Shown: piece after piece, positions 1 to 6,624 of the stretch
How the letters are laid out: each line of letters begins with the position of its first letter
How positions within the stretch are numbered: position 1 is the first letter of the stretch
NCBI GenBank assembly: GCA_028706585.1
Contig: JAQTVX010000126.1
Location: forward strand, 1 to 6,624
Source: Candidatus Krumholzibacteriia bacterium
Lineage (GTDB): Bacteria; Krumholzibacteriota; Krumholzibacteriia; Krumholzibacteriales; Krumholzibacteriaceae
Length of the DNA stretch: 6,624 nucleotides
Direction of reading: 5' to 3'
Program-made: the position numbers and the translations under genes
The notes under the pieces: model-generated
Database searches by the model: none
The model's input: only the letters and a program-made list of their open reading frames with translations
What the model was told of the DNA's origin: nothing

Positions 1-701
1 ACATCCAGTTCATCGCCGGCAAGGAGAGCACGCAGGAGGAGTTCTTCTTCACCTTCAACACGCTCCACAACGCGAACAAGCAGATCGTCGTGACGAGCGA
101 CCGCCCGCCGAAGGACATCACGACCCTCGAAGAGCGCCTTCGCTCGCGCTTCGAGTGGGGCCTCATCGTGGACATTCAGCCCCCCGACATAGAAACACGC
201 ATCGCCATACTCCGGAAGAAGGTCGAGAAGGAGCAGATGCAGATCCCGGACGACGTGATTCAGCTCGTGGCCGAGAACTCCAAGAGCAACATCCGCGAGC
301 TCGAAGGCTCCCTCATCAAGCTCCTCGCGTGCTCGAGCCTCACGTGCCGCGAGATCAACGTGGATATGGCGCGCGACGTGCTGCGCGACTTCGTCAAGGA
401 CTCGGCGCCGAGGAAAGTCGGCATCCAGGCCATCCAGAAGGCGGTCGCCCAGCACTTCGGCATTCCCCTCGACAGCCTCAGGGCGAAGACGAGGATCTCC
501 AAAGTCGTTCAGGCGCGGCAGGCCAGCATATACCTCGCCCGCGTCATGACCGATCTGTCCCTCGCGGAGATCGGCCGCAAGACCGGAGGGCGGGACCACA
601 GCACGGTCCTGTACGCCTTCAACAAGGTGAATGACGGCATAGAGCGTGACCCCGATCTCAAGAGAAAGATCCTGGCGATCCGCGAGGAGCTCTTGGTGTG
701 A
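1..701 (+). CDS. dnaA: Chromosomal replication initiator protein DnaA, C-terminal part (5' end outside window)
   Basis: DnaA is the AAA+ ATPase that binds DnaA boxes and melts oriC. The first complete in-frame codon is at position 3, and 232 residues remain before TGA at 699-701. That matches E. coli DnaA (467 aa) from just after the Walker B aspartates: the fragment opens with IQFIAGKESTQEEFF. Next come sensor I (IVVTSDRPPKDI), the box VII arginine-finger segment (LEERLRSRFEWGL) and the sensor II segment (NIRELEGSL). Domain IV follows, with RQASIYLAR and the signature helix-turn-helix GGRDHSTVLYAFNKV. Residue differences from E. coli in the DNA-binding part include Ala for Pro just before the conserved RQ, and Ser for the first Thr of the HTT motif; the Ser is common elsewhere. 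The internal ATG at 90 is not the real start. The gene is cut by the window edge, not broken. It lies directly left of the oriC region. Confidence 0.97.
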   Translation, partial: IQFIAGKESTQEEFFFTFNTLHNANKQIVVTSDRPPKDITTLEERLRSRFEWGLIVDIQPPDIETRIAILRKKVEKEQMQIPDDVIQLVAENSKSNIRELEGSLIKLLACSSLTCREINVDMARDVLRDFVKDSAPRKVGIQAIQKAVAQHFGIPLDSLRAKTRISKVVQARQASIYLARVMTDLSLAEIGRKTGGRDHSTVLYAFNKVNDGIERDPDLKRKILAIREELLV

Positions 702-706
702 TGCGC

Positions 707-731
707 TGTGGGAATCCGGACGCTTCCCACA
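707..731. repeat. Perfect 8-bp inverted repeat TGTGGGAA/TTCCCACA, possible paired DnaA boxes
   Basis: TGTGGGAA (707-714) and TTCCCACA (724-731) are exact reverse complements separated by 9 nt, six bases after the dnaA stop. Each arm with one extra base (707-715 reverse, 723-731 forward) is a 7/9 match to the DnaA box TTWTNCACA. They could therefore be two head-on DnaA sites. A hairpin terminator for dnaA is the alternative, but no T-run follows, and a better terminator lies at 948-980. Confidence 0.5.
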
Positions 732-734
732 ATT

Positions 735-756
735 TCCTCCACACCCGGGTGGATAT
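735..756. repeat. Convergent DnaA-box-like pair around a 10-bp palindrome
   Basis: The palindrome CACCCGGGTG (742-751) is flanked by a forward box-like 9-mer TCCTCCACA (735-743) and a reverse one GGTGGATAT (748-756). Each matches the DnaA consensus at 7 of 9 positions, and the second keeps the core GTGGATA. The near-symmetric layout suggests a protein-binding site, with DnaA the natural candidate next to dnaA. The mismatches make individual boxes uncertain. Confidence 0.45.
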
Positions 757-761
757 CGAGG

Positions 762-773
762 CCGGGCGCCCGG
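762..773. repeat. Perfect 12-bp GC-only palindrome CCGGGCGCCCGG
   Basis: CCGGGCGCCCGG is its own reverse complement and contains only G and C. It sits between the box-like sites at 735-756 and 787-795. It has no loop-sized centre and no T-run, so it is not a terminator. It may be a dyad for an unknown origin-binding protein, or simply chance in GC-rich DNA. Confidence 0.6.
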
Positions 774-788
774 AAAGGGACCGGAAAG
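770..788. repeat. Direct repeat CCGGAAAG with 11-bp period
   Basis: CCGGAAAG occurs at 770-777 and again at 781-788, exactly 11 bp apart, close to one helical turn. The second copy runs into the DnaA-box-like core GTGGATA (788-794). The same face of the helix would carry both copies, as expected for cooperative protein binding. No known factor is recognised. Confidence 0.5.
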
Positions 789-795
789 TGGATAG
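787..795 (-). promoter_or_regulatory. DnaA-box-like site (core GTGGATA)
   Basis: AGTGGATAG on the + strand matches TGTGGATAA, the reverse complement of the consensus box, at 7 of 9 positions. The inner seven bases, GTGGATA, are exact. The same core occurs 39 bp upstream at 749-755 in the same orientation. Confidence 0.45.
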
Positions 796-877
796 AAATC
801 GGGATATGAACCGTTCAATCAACAGAGATGGTCGCATGAATAATGAGACTGGTATTGGACATCTTTCTTCTTTCAAC

Positions 878-886
878 ATATGCACA
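878..886 (+). promoter_or_regulatory. DnaA box ATATGCACA next to the unwinding element
   Basis: ATATGCACA matches TTATNCACA at 8 of 9 positions, with only the first base different. It is the best box in the window. It points toward the triplets at 891-905 and the AT-rich tract. That is the same relative orientation as E. coli R1 to its unwinding element, and both are followed by GG. Confidence 0.6.
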
Positions 887-890
887 GGTT

Positions 891-905
891 CTACTCCTTC
901 TACTG
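891..905 (+). promoter_or_regulatory. DnaA-trio-like element (five CTN triplets)
   Basis: Starting 4 nt after the DnaA box at 878-886, the + strand reads CTA CTC CTT CTA CTG. All five triplets keep C and T, and two are exact CTA. CTA is the complement of the 3'-GAT-5' DnaA-trio that recruits DnaA to single strands at Bacillus-type origins. TTCTACT is repeated at 889-895 and 898-904, a period of nine bases or three triplets. The position between box and AT tract is as expected for a basal unwinding element. Function is inferred from motif and layout. Confidence 0.6.
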
Positions 906-924
906 AGTATTTCTTTTATTATAC
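906..924. other. AT-rich tract, probable DNA unwinding region
   Basis: Sixteen of 19 bases are A or T, within a locus whose genes are GC-rich. The tract follows the trio-like triplets directly and would be the easiest part of the region to melt. Together with 878-905 it completes the box, trio, AT-cluster order. Confidence 0.55.
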
Positions 925-947
925 AGGAGGAGAGAATATACGGACGC

Positions 948-980
948 GCCGTTCGGGGGAAGAGCGGCTTATTTTTTCTT
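948..980 (+). terminator. Intrinsic terminator between oriC and dnaN
   Basis: The arms GCCGTTC (948-954) and GAGCGGC (962-968) form a 7-bp stem with one G-U pair around the loop GGGGGAA. TTATTTTTTCTT (969-980) follows directly, with ten T in twelve. This is the layout of a Rho-independent terminator for rightward transcription. It would stop transcripts from dnaA, or any running through oriC, before dnaN. Its T-tract overlaps the proposed -35 box of dnaN. Confidence 0.7.
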
Positions 981-1007
981 GAAGACCATATTCATATAGC
1001 GTATGAT
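979..1007 (+). promoter_or_regulatory. Sigma70-like promoter for dnaN
   Basis: TTGAAG (979-984, 4/6 to TTGACA) and TATGAT (1002-1007, 5/6 to TATAAT) are separated by exactly 17 bp. Transcription would begin near 1014, leaving a leader of about 60 nt before the dnaN start at 1076. The promoter lies immediately after the terminator, so dnaN and recF appear to have their own transcription unit independent of dnaA. Confidence 0.6.
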
Positions 1008-1062
1008 GGCGTTTCAATTCTGGAATCAATAGGACTTCGATAGATCCATTCAGTTCCATGGC

Positions 1063-1069
1063 AGGAGGT
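1063..1069 (+). promoter_or_regulatory. Ribosome binding site deciding the dnaN start
   Basis: AGGAGGT is a full-strength Shine-Dalgarno sequence ending 6 nt before GTG at 1076. It lies inside the longer reading frame that begins with ATG at 1058, so it argues for the GTG as the true start. No comparable site precedes 1058. Confidence 0.8.
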
Positions 1070-1075
1070 AGCGGT

Positions 1076-2182
1076 GTGAAGGTCAGTGTCCCGCTTGGCG
1101 AATTGAGCCACAAGATGAATGCTATTTCGAGCGTCGTTCCCGGCAAGACGACGATGCCGATTCTTTCCACGGTTCTCATGAGCGCCGATAAGGAAATATT
1201 CAGCATATCGGCCACAGACCTCGATATATCCGTCACCTCAAGGGTAAATGGCGCCATAACGGAAGAGGGCAGAATAGCCGTCCCGGCGAAGAAACTCGCC
1301 GAGATAGTGAAATCGCTCTCCGGGGATGAGGTTGTTCTCGAGAGCAAGGAAGACAAGCTAACGCTCTCCTGCGGCAAGAGCAGGTTCGTGGTCAACGCGC
1401 GGAGCGCGGAGGATTTTCCCAAGATCCCGAAACAGGAGAGCAAGACGTCATTTGCCATAGACCCGGAGATCATCGGCGAGCTCGCACAGAAGACCGTGTA
1501 TTCCGTATCCACGGATTTGACCCGGCCCGCCCTGTGCGGCGTGCTGTGGGAGGTAGACCGCAAGGGTATCGCGATGGTGTCCACCGACGGGCATAGGCTG
1601 GCCAAGGTCGAGATCGCCATGGATCTCCCCGATGCGCACAAAACGGACGTGATCGTTCCCGCGAAGGCGTTGGGCACGATGCGCACGTATGCCGAGGGCG
1701 AGAAAGAAGTGCGGGTTTCCATCGGGGAGAACAGCATCAGCTTCGACATGAAGGAGACGACGATCTATTCGCGGCTCCTCGAGGGGCCATTCCCCAACTA
1801 CCAGCGGGTCATTCCGGCGAAGAACGAGAAGGAGCTCGTTGTGTCCCGCTCGGCGCTCGCGGAGGCGACGAAGCGCGTTTCGATCCTCTCCGATTCCCTC
1901 ACGCGGCAGGTCGTATTCTCGATAGCCAAGAACAAGCTCACGCTCAACGTCAGCACGCAGGAGCTCGGAGAGGCACGAGAAGAGATCGAGGCGTCGTTCT
2001 CGGGAGAACCCATGGAAGTGGGCTACAACGCGAACTACGTGCTCGACCTCCTTCGCACGATCGATGCCGAGGAGATCGTGTTTCTCCTCGACCGGCCCGA
2101 CAACGCAGCTCTGGTAAAGCCGGCGAGCGACGGCGGAAATCTCAAGCAGCTCTGCATCATCATGCCCCTGAGGATCGGCTGA
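1076..2182 (+). CDS. dnaN: DNA polymerase III subunit beta (sliding clamp)
   Basis: The beta clamp is a ring-shaped dimer that encircles DNA and tethers polymerase III and many repair proteins. From GTG at 1076 the product is 368 aa, the usual family length (E. coli 366). It starts MKVSVPLGEL, like the MKF-type starts of the family. Three clamp folds are expected. Visible family marks are VVPGKTTMPILSTVL (about 20-34), STDGHRLA (169-176), EGPFPNYQRVIP (236-247) and the C-terminal MPLR (363-366), which corresponds to MPMR of E. coli and lies at the hydrophobic binding cleft. The frame extends to ATG at 1058, which would add six residues (MAGGSG). I prefer GTG because of the AGGAGGT site. It has its own probable promoter (979-1007) and precedes recF by 34 bp. 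Seven ATA isoleucine codons fall in the first 130 codons, more than in its neighbours. Confidence 0.97.
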   Translation: MKVSVPLGELSHKMNAISSVVPGKTTMPILSTVLMSADKEIFSISATDLDISVTSRVNGAITEEGRIAVPAKKLAEIVKSLSGDEVVLESKEDKLTLSCGKSRFVVNARSAEDFPKIPKQESKTSFAIDPEIIGELAQKTVYSVSTDLTRPALCGVLWEVDRKGIAMVSTDGHRLAKVEIAMDLPDAHKTDVIVPAKALGTMRTYAEGEKEVRVSIGENSISFDMKETTIYSRLLEGPFPNYQRVIPAKNEKELVVSRSALAEATKRVSILSDSLTRQVVFSIAKNKLTLNVSTQELGEAREEIEASFSGEPMEVGYNANYVLDLLRTIDAEEIVFLLDRPDNAALVKPASDGGNLKQLCIIMPLRIG

Positions 2183-2187
2183 CCGAA

Positions 2188-2217
2188 GGTGGCGGCGGGG
2201 CGGGGGGTGACGGCGGG
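2188..2217 (+). other. G-rich tract over the recF ribosome binding region
   Basis: The dnaN-recF gap is almost pure G with single C, T or A interruptions, including runs of four (2197-2200), six (2202-2207) and three G (2215-2217), plus several GG pairs. GGGGTGA (2204-2210) is the only Shine-Dalgarno-like stretch for recF. The many GG pairs would allow a two-tetrad G-quadruplex in the mRNA; a three-tetrad form would have to split the run of six. It could restrain recF translation. Confidence 0.5.
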
Positions 2218-3323
2218 TGATCATCCGGGGCGTTGACATTACCAATTTTCGCAACATCGCGCGTGCGACGATTGCCTTTTCGCCATCCTTCAATCTCATC
2301 GAGGGACGTAACGCTCAGGGCAAGACCAATCTGCTCGAGGCGATCTACCTTTTCTGCCTCGGCAGGTCCTTCAGGACGCGGAGCCTCGACGAGGCGGTGC
2401 GCTTCGGCGAGGAGTATTTCTTCGTGAAGATCGCGGGAACGAGCGATTCGGGCGTCGACTTCGAGATGGAGGCGGCTTACGAGCGCGAGGGAAGGGCGAG
2501 GGTATCCATCAACGGAAAGAGGGCGGCCGGATTCGCGGACGCCGTCGGCGTAATCCCGGGGGTGATATTCGTCCCGGAGGACATTCTCCTCGCCTCGGGT
2601 CCCCCTGCCGGTCGGCGGGCGTATCTGGACTATACGGCCGCCCAGATATCCCTCATGTTTCTCCGCGACATCAAGGAATACCGGCTCGTGCTGCGGCAGC
2701 GGAACGCCCTGCTCGAACGCGCGGCGAGGGATTGCGCTCAACCCGAGGGGATCGAGGCCTGGGACGAGGCGGTGGCCGCGAAGGGCGCGGCGATCGTGAG
2801 GATGCGCCTCGAGACGATAGGCGAGATCGCCCGCAGGGCGGAGAAGTTCTTCGGCGAGATCGTGGGAGAGCCGGGCGGATTTCGCATGGAGTACGCCTGC
2901 TCGTTCAGCCCGACGCTCAAGGAGCCCGAAACCGAGCTCCGCGAGGCTCTGGCGCGGGCTCGTGAGGCGGAGCGCCGGAGAGGCTATACGATGGCGGGCC
3001 CCCACTACGACGACGTCCGGATTTTCCTCGAGGGGGCGGAGCTCAGGAGATACGGGTCGCAGGGCCGCAAGCGCCTCGCCGCCCTCGTCCTCAAGCTCGC
3101 CCAGGCGCTCGCCATTCTCGAGCGGCGCGGGGAAAGACCGGTGGTCATGCTGGACGACATTTTCTCCGAGCTCGACCGGGACACGGCCGCTCGCGTGCGG
3201 GAGCACCTCACCGGCGGCTACCAGAGCTTCATCACGACTCCGCGGGCGAACGAGCCCGGAGTACCTGGCGACGCCGCCGCGCGGTTTGCGATCGAGGCGG
3301 GGAGCGTATCGCCCATCGCGTAG
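2217..3323 (+). CDS. recF: DNA replication and repair protein RecF
   Basis: RecF is an SMC-like ATPase that, with RecO and RecR, loads RecA at single-strand gaps. The product is 368 aa, close to E. coli (357). The N-terminus MIIRGVDITNFRN is typical. Walker A is GRNAQGKT (30-37, Lys36), the ABC signature is YGSQGRKR (279-286), Walker B is VVMLDD (309-314), and the D-loop is SELD (317-320). AGPHYDDV (260-267) and SFIT (337-340) are also family marks. The GTG at 2217 is the only sensible start, being just before the conserved N-terminus and about 6 nt after GGGGTGA. It lies 34 bp after dnaN and probably shares its transcript. The tail after SFIT is not recognisably conserved. Confidence 0.96.
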   Translation: MIIRGVDITNFRNIARATIAFSPSFNLIEGRNAQGKTNLLEAIYLFCLGRSFRTRSLDEAVRFGEEYFFVKIAGTSDSGVDFEMEAAYEREGRARVSINGKRAAGFADAVGVIPGVIFVPEDILLASGPPAGRRAYLDYTAAQISLMFLRDIKEYRLVLRQRNALLERAARDCAQPEGIEAWDEAVAAKGAAIVRMRLETIGEIARRAEKFFGEIVGEPGGFRMEYACSFSPTLKEPETELREALARAREAERRRGYTMAGPHYDDVRIFLEGAELRRYGSQGRKRLAALVLKLAQALAILERRGERPVVMLDDIFSELDRDTAARVREHLTGGYQSFITTPRANEPGVPGDAAARFAIEAGSVSPIA

Positions 3324-3365
3324 GGTGAAAATTGCGCCGGAAAGAGCCCAAATTCCTGTTTCTTT

Positions 3366-3395
3366 TTGAGCGGGTTCTTAATAAAATCATATATC
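3366..3395 (+). promoter_or_regulatory. Possible weak promoter in the AT-rich gap before the DUF721 gene
   Basis: The 94-bp gap after recF becomes AT-rich from about 3351. TTGAGC (3366-3371) and TATATC (3390-3395) are 18 bp apart, each 4/6 to consensus. TAAAAT (3382-3387) is a better -10 but has no good -35 partner. A separate promoter for the DUF721-gyrB-gyrA unit is plausible but weakly supported. Confidence 0.25.
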
Positions 3396-3398
3396 CGC

Positions 3399-3406
3399 AG
3401 GGAGGT
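3399..3406 (+). promoter_or_regulatory. Ribosome binding site of the DUF721 gene
   Basis: AGGGAGGT ends 11 nt before GTG at 3418, slightly long spacing but a strong match to the anti-Shine-Dalgarno. No other start codon in frame fits it better, so it supports GTG at 3418. Confidence 0.6.
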
Positions 3407-3417
3407 ACGCTTCAACC

Positions 3418-3726
3418 GTGGGAACAAAATCGTCGGCGCGGATCGGAGACATTCTTCCCCGCGTGCTCGAGCTCATGGGGCTCAACGACAGGTTCGAGGA
3501 AGCGAAGCTCATGCGGGAATGGGCCGAGGTGGTCGGGCCTGTCGTCGCGAACAAAAGCCGCCCGCGGGTGCTGAGAGACGGCATCCTCTACATAGAAGTC
3601 GAGAACAGCGTCTGGATGCAGGAACTGTGGTTCCACCAGAAACAGATAGTTGAACGGATCAAGAAGGATTATCCGAAGGTGGAAATCAAGGGAATCCGCC
3701 TCGAGGTGGAAAGGGAGAGCAGATAG
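3418..3726 (+). CDS. dciA: DUF721 / DciA-like protein (probable replicative helicase loading factor)
   Basis: A 102-aa protein with one DUF721 domain over nearly its whole length. Family marks are IGDILPRVLELMGL (9-22), the block MREWAEVVGPVVANKSRP (32-49, with Trp35 and the VG pair) and LYIEVENSVWMQEL (57-70, with Trp66). DUF721 is the family of DciA, the ancestral partner of DnaB-type helicase in bacteria lacking DnaC or DnaI loaders. Its place between recF and gyrB matches the origin cluster of Actinobacteria and Leptospira. The protein is about the size of the domain alone, so longer N- or C-terminal parts found in some DciA proteins are absent. The start is GTG at 3418. It ends 3 bp before gyrB, which implies coupled translation. 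The role in helicase loading is inferred from the family, not shown here. Confidence 0.85.
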   Translation: MGTKSSARIGDILPRVLELMGLNDRFEEAKLMREWAEVVGPVVANKSRPRVLRDGILYIEVENSVWMQELWFHQKQIVERIKKDYPKVEIKGIRLEVERESR

Positions 3727-3729
3727 CGA

Positions 3730-5643
<1,914 letters not shown>

Positions 5644-5648
5644 CATTC

Positions 5649-5654
5649 AAGGAG
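5649..5654 (+). promoter_or_regulatory. Ribosome binding site of gyrA
   Basis: AAGGAG lies in the 17-bp gap between gyrB and gyrA and ends 6 nt before ATG at 5661. It fixes the gyrA start and argues for translation from the gyrB transcript. Confidence 0.8.
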
Positions 5655-5660
5655 CGGTGA

Positions 5661-6624
5661 ATGGACATCAATCGCCAGCGGATCATTCCGGTCTACATAG
5701 AAGACGAGATGAAGGACAGCTACCTCGACTACTCGATGAGCGTCATCGTCTCCCGGGCGCTGCCCGACGTGAGGGACGGCCTCAAGCCCGTCCACCGGCG
5801 CATTCTTCTCGCGATGAACGACCTCAGCCTCGCCCACAACAAGCCCTACAGGAAATCGGCGAAGCTGACCGGAGACGTCACGGGCAACTATCACCCGCAC
5901 GGCACGTTGGCCGTATACGACGCGATCGCCCGCCTAGCACAGGATTTCTCGTTGCGCTATCCCCTCGTCGACGGGCAGGGGAACTTCGGCTCGATCGACG
6001 GCGATCCGCCCGCGGCCGAGCGGTACACCGAGGTGCGGATGACGGAGATATCCGAGGAGATCCTGGCCGATCTCGAGAAAGAAACGGTCGAGTTCGGCCC
6101 CAACTACGACGAGACTCGCCAGATGGCGCTCGTGCTGCCGAGCAAGGTGCCGAACCTGCTCATCAACGGCGCCGCGGGCATTGCGGTCGGCATGGCGACG
6201 AATATCCCGCCGCACAACTTCGGAGAGATCGTCGCGGGGCTCAAGCTCCTTCTGGACAAACCCGCGGCCACCGCAGAGGAACTCTCGAAAATCGTCACGG
6301 GGCCCGATTTCCCGACAGGCGGTATCATTTACGGGAGGGCAGGGATCCGCGAGGCGTACGCGACCGGCAAAGGGAAGATCACGCTGCGCGCCCGGGCCAA
6401 TATCGAAACCCAGAAAAGCGGCAAGACCAGCATCATCGTGAACGAGATCCCGTACCAGACCAACAAGGCCTCCATTATCGAGAAGATCGCAGAGCTCGTG
6501 CGCGCGGGGAAGCTCGAGGGCATCTCCGACATCCGCGACGAATCGGACAAGGAAGGGATGCGCATCGTCATCGAGCTCAAGAAGGATTCCTATCCGAAGG
6601 TCGTCCTCAACCAGCTCTTCGCCC
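5661..6624 (+). CDS. gyrA: DNA gyrase subunit A, N-terminal part (3' end outside window)
   Basis: GyrA is the DNA breakage-reunion subunit of gyrase. The frame from ATG at 5661 stays open to the window end, giving 321 complete codons. The start fits an AAGGAG site and the family N-terminus. Family marks are SRALPDVRDGLKPVHRRIL (31-49), the winged-helix segment GNYHPHG (75-81), LVDGQGNFGSIDGD (102-115), the catalytic RYTE with Tyr122, and PNLLINGAAGIAVGMATNIPPHN. Numbering matches E. coli exactly through Tyr122, so drug-contact positions can be read directly. They are Thr82 (Asp in E. coli), Leu83 (Ser), Asp87 (Asp) and Glu120 (Met). DPPAA replaces DSAAA before the active site. The C-terminal beta-pinwheel and GyrA box are beyond the window, so a topoisomerase IV ParC cannot be excluded formally. 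The linkage to gyrB beside oriC makes GyrA by far the likelier reading. Confidence 0.96.
   Translation, partial: MDINRQRIIPVYIEDEMKDSYLDYSMSVIVSRALPDVRDGLKPVHRRILLAMNDLSLAHNKPYRKSAKLTGDVTGNYHPHGTLAVYDAIARLAQDFSLRYPLVDGQGNFGSIDGDPPAAERYTEVRMTEISEEILADLEKETVEFGPNYDETRQMALVLPSKVPNLLINGAAGIAVGMATNIPPHNFGEIVAGLKLLLDKPAATAEELSKIVTGPDFPTGGIIYGRAGIREAYATGKGKITLRARANIETQKSGKTSIIVNEIPYQTNKASIIEKIAELVRAGKLEGISDIRDESDKEGMRIVIELKKDSYPKVVLNQLFA

Larger units (their letters stand above)
702..947. other. Putative chromosomal replication origin (oriC) between dnaA and dnaN
   Basis: This non-coding stretch lies between dnaA and dnaN, the commonest site for a bacterial oriC. It has two parts. The left part (about 702-800) is GC-rich, with inverted repeats and several degenerate DnaA-box-like 9-mers. 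The right part (about 840-940) is AT-rich, with one 8/9 DnaA box followed by CTN triplets and an AT tract. The sharp drop in GC against the flanking genes, and the ordered box, triplet, AT-tract elements, support an origin with its unwinding site on the dnaN side. Boxes upstream of dnaA, if any (a bipartite origin), would be outside the window. Assignment rests on context and motifs; no skew calculation was possible. Confidence 0.8.

Noticed and set aside
707..731. Inverted repeat after dnaA as its intrinsic terminator
   Set aside because: The stem has a 9-nt loop but no T-run; only AATTT follows. The hairpin at 948-980 is a much better terminator, and the arms fit DnaA-box-like sites.
925..932. 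Strong ribosome-site-like AGGAGGAG downstream of the AT tract
   Set aside because: No ATG, GTG or TTG lies at a usable distance after it. It is a purine stretch without a gene.
698..982. ORF of 94 aa starting inside the dnaA stop region
   Set aside because: It crosses the palindromes, the DnaA box and the terminator. The translation has no family resemblance and no ribosome site stands out.
843..1043. Small + strand ORF (66 aa) with a leucine-rich hydrophobic stretch in the dnaA-dnaN gap
   Set aside because: The Leu run is simply the trio-like CTN triplets read as codons. The frame also runs through the terminator hairpin and dnaN promoter, and no good ribosome site precedes the ATG.
1448..2299. 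Minus-strand open frame of 283 codons opposite dnaN
   Set aside because: It lies antisense to dnaN, whose product is unmistakable. The translation has no domain and no ribosome site was evident.
2160..3206. Minus-strand open frame of 348 codons opposite recF
   Set aside because: It is the shadow of recF. The composition reflects high GC at codon position 3, and no motif is seen.

Overview
The window is a chromosomal replication-origin locus from a fairly GC-rich bacterium (about 60% G+C in genes by eye). All genes are on the + strand, in the order dnaA (3' part only), oriC, dnaN, recF, a DUF721/DciA-type gene, gyrB, gyrA (5' part only). This gene order is known from Actinobacteria and from Leptospira-like spirochaetes. 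GyrB is the short form (637 residues) without the large gammaproteobacterial insertion. I cannot assign a phylum from this alone; the sequence is diverged enough to come from a poorly sampled lineage.

Region by region: positions 1-701 carry the C-terminal half of DnaA, running from just after Walker B to the DNA-binding domain IV. Positions 702-1075 have no convincing gene and look like oriC. A GC-rich left half (707-795) holds several degenerate DnaA-box-like 9-mers, three perfect inverted repeats and a phased direct repeat. A right half holds a good DnaA box (878-886), then five CTN triplets that resemble DnaA-trios (891-905), then an AT-rich tract (906-924). This is the box, trio, AT-tract order of a Bacillus-type basal unwinding system. 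It is followed directly by an intrinsic terminator (948-980) and a sigma70-like promoter (979-1007) for dnaN.

From 1076 to the end there is a dense block: beta clamp (dnaN), RecF, the DciA-like helicase-loading factor, and both gyrase subunits. Gaps are 34 bp (dnaN-recF), 94 bp (recF-dciA), 3 bp (dciA-gyrB) and 17 bp (gyrB-gyrA). The genes fit one task: DnaA opens oriC, DciA probably helps place the replicative helicase, the clamp gives the polymerase processivity, RecF serves gap repair at forks, and gyrase removes positive supercoils.

No previously undescribed multi-gene system is visible. The points most worth a second look are the origin architecture, the terminator-promoter overlap, and a GyrA drug-pocket composition (Thr82, Leu83, Glu120 in E. 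coli numbering) that predicts unusual response to gyrase inhibitors.
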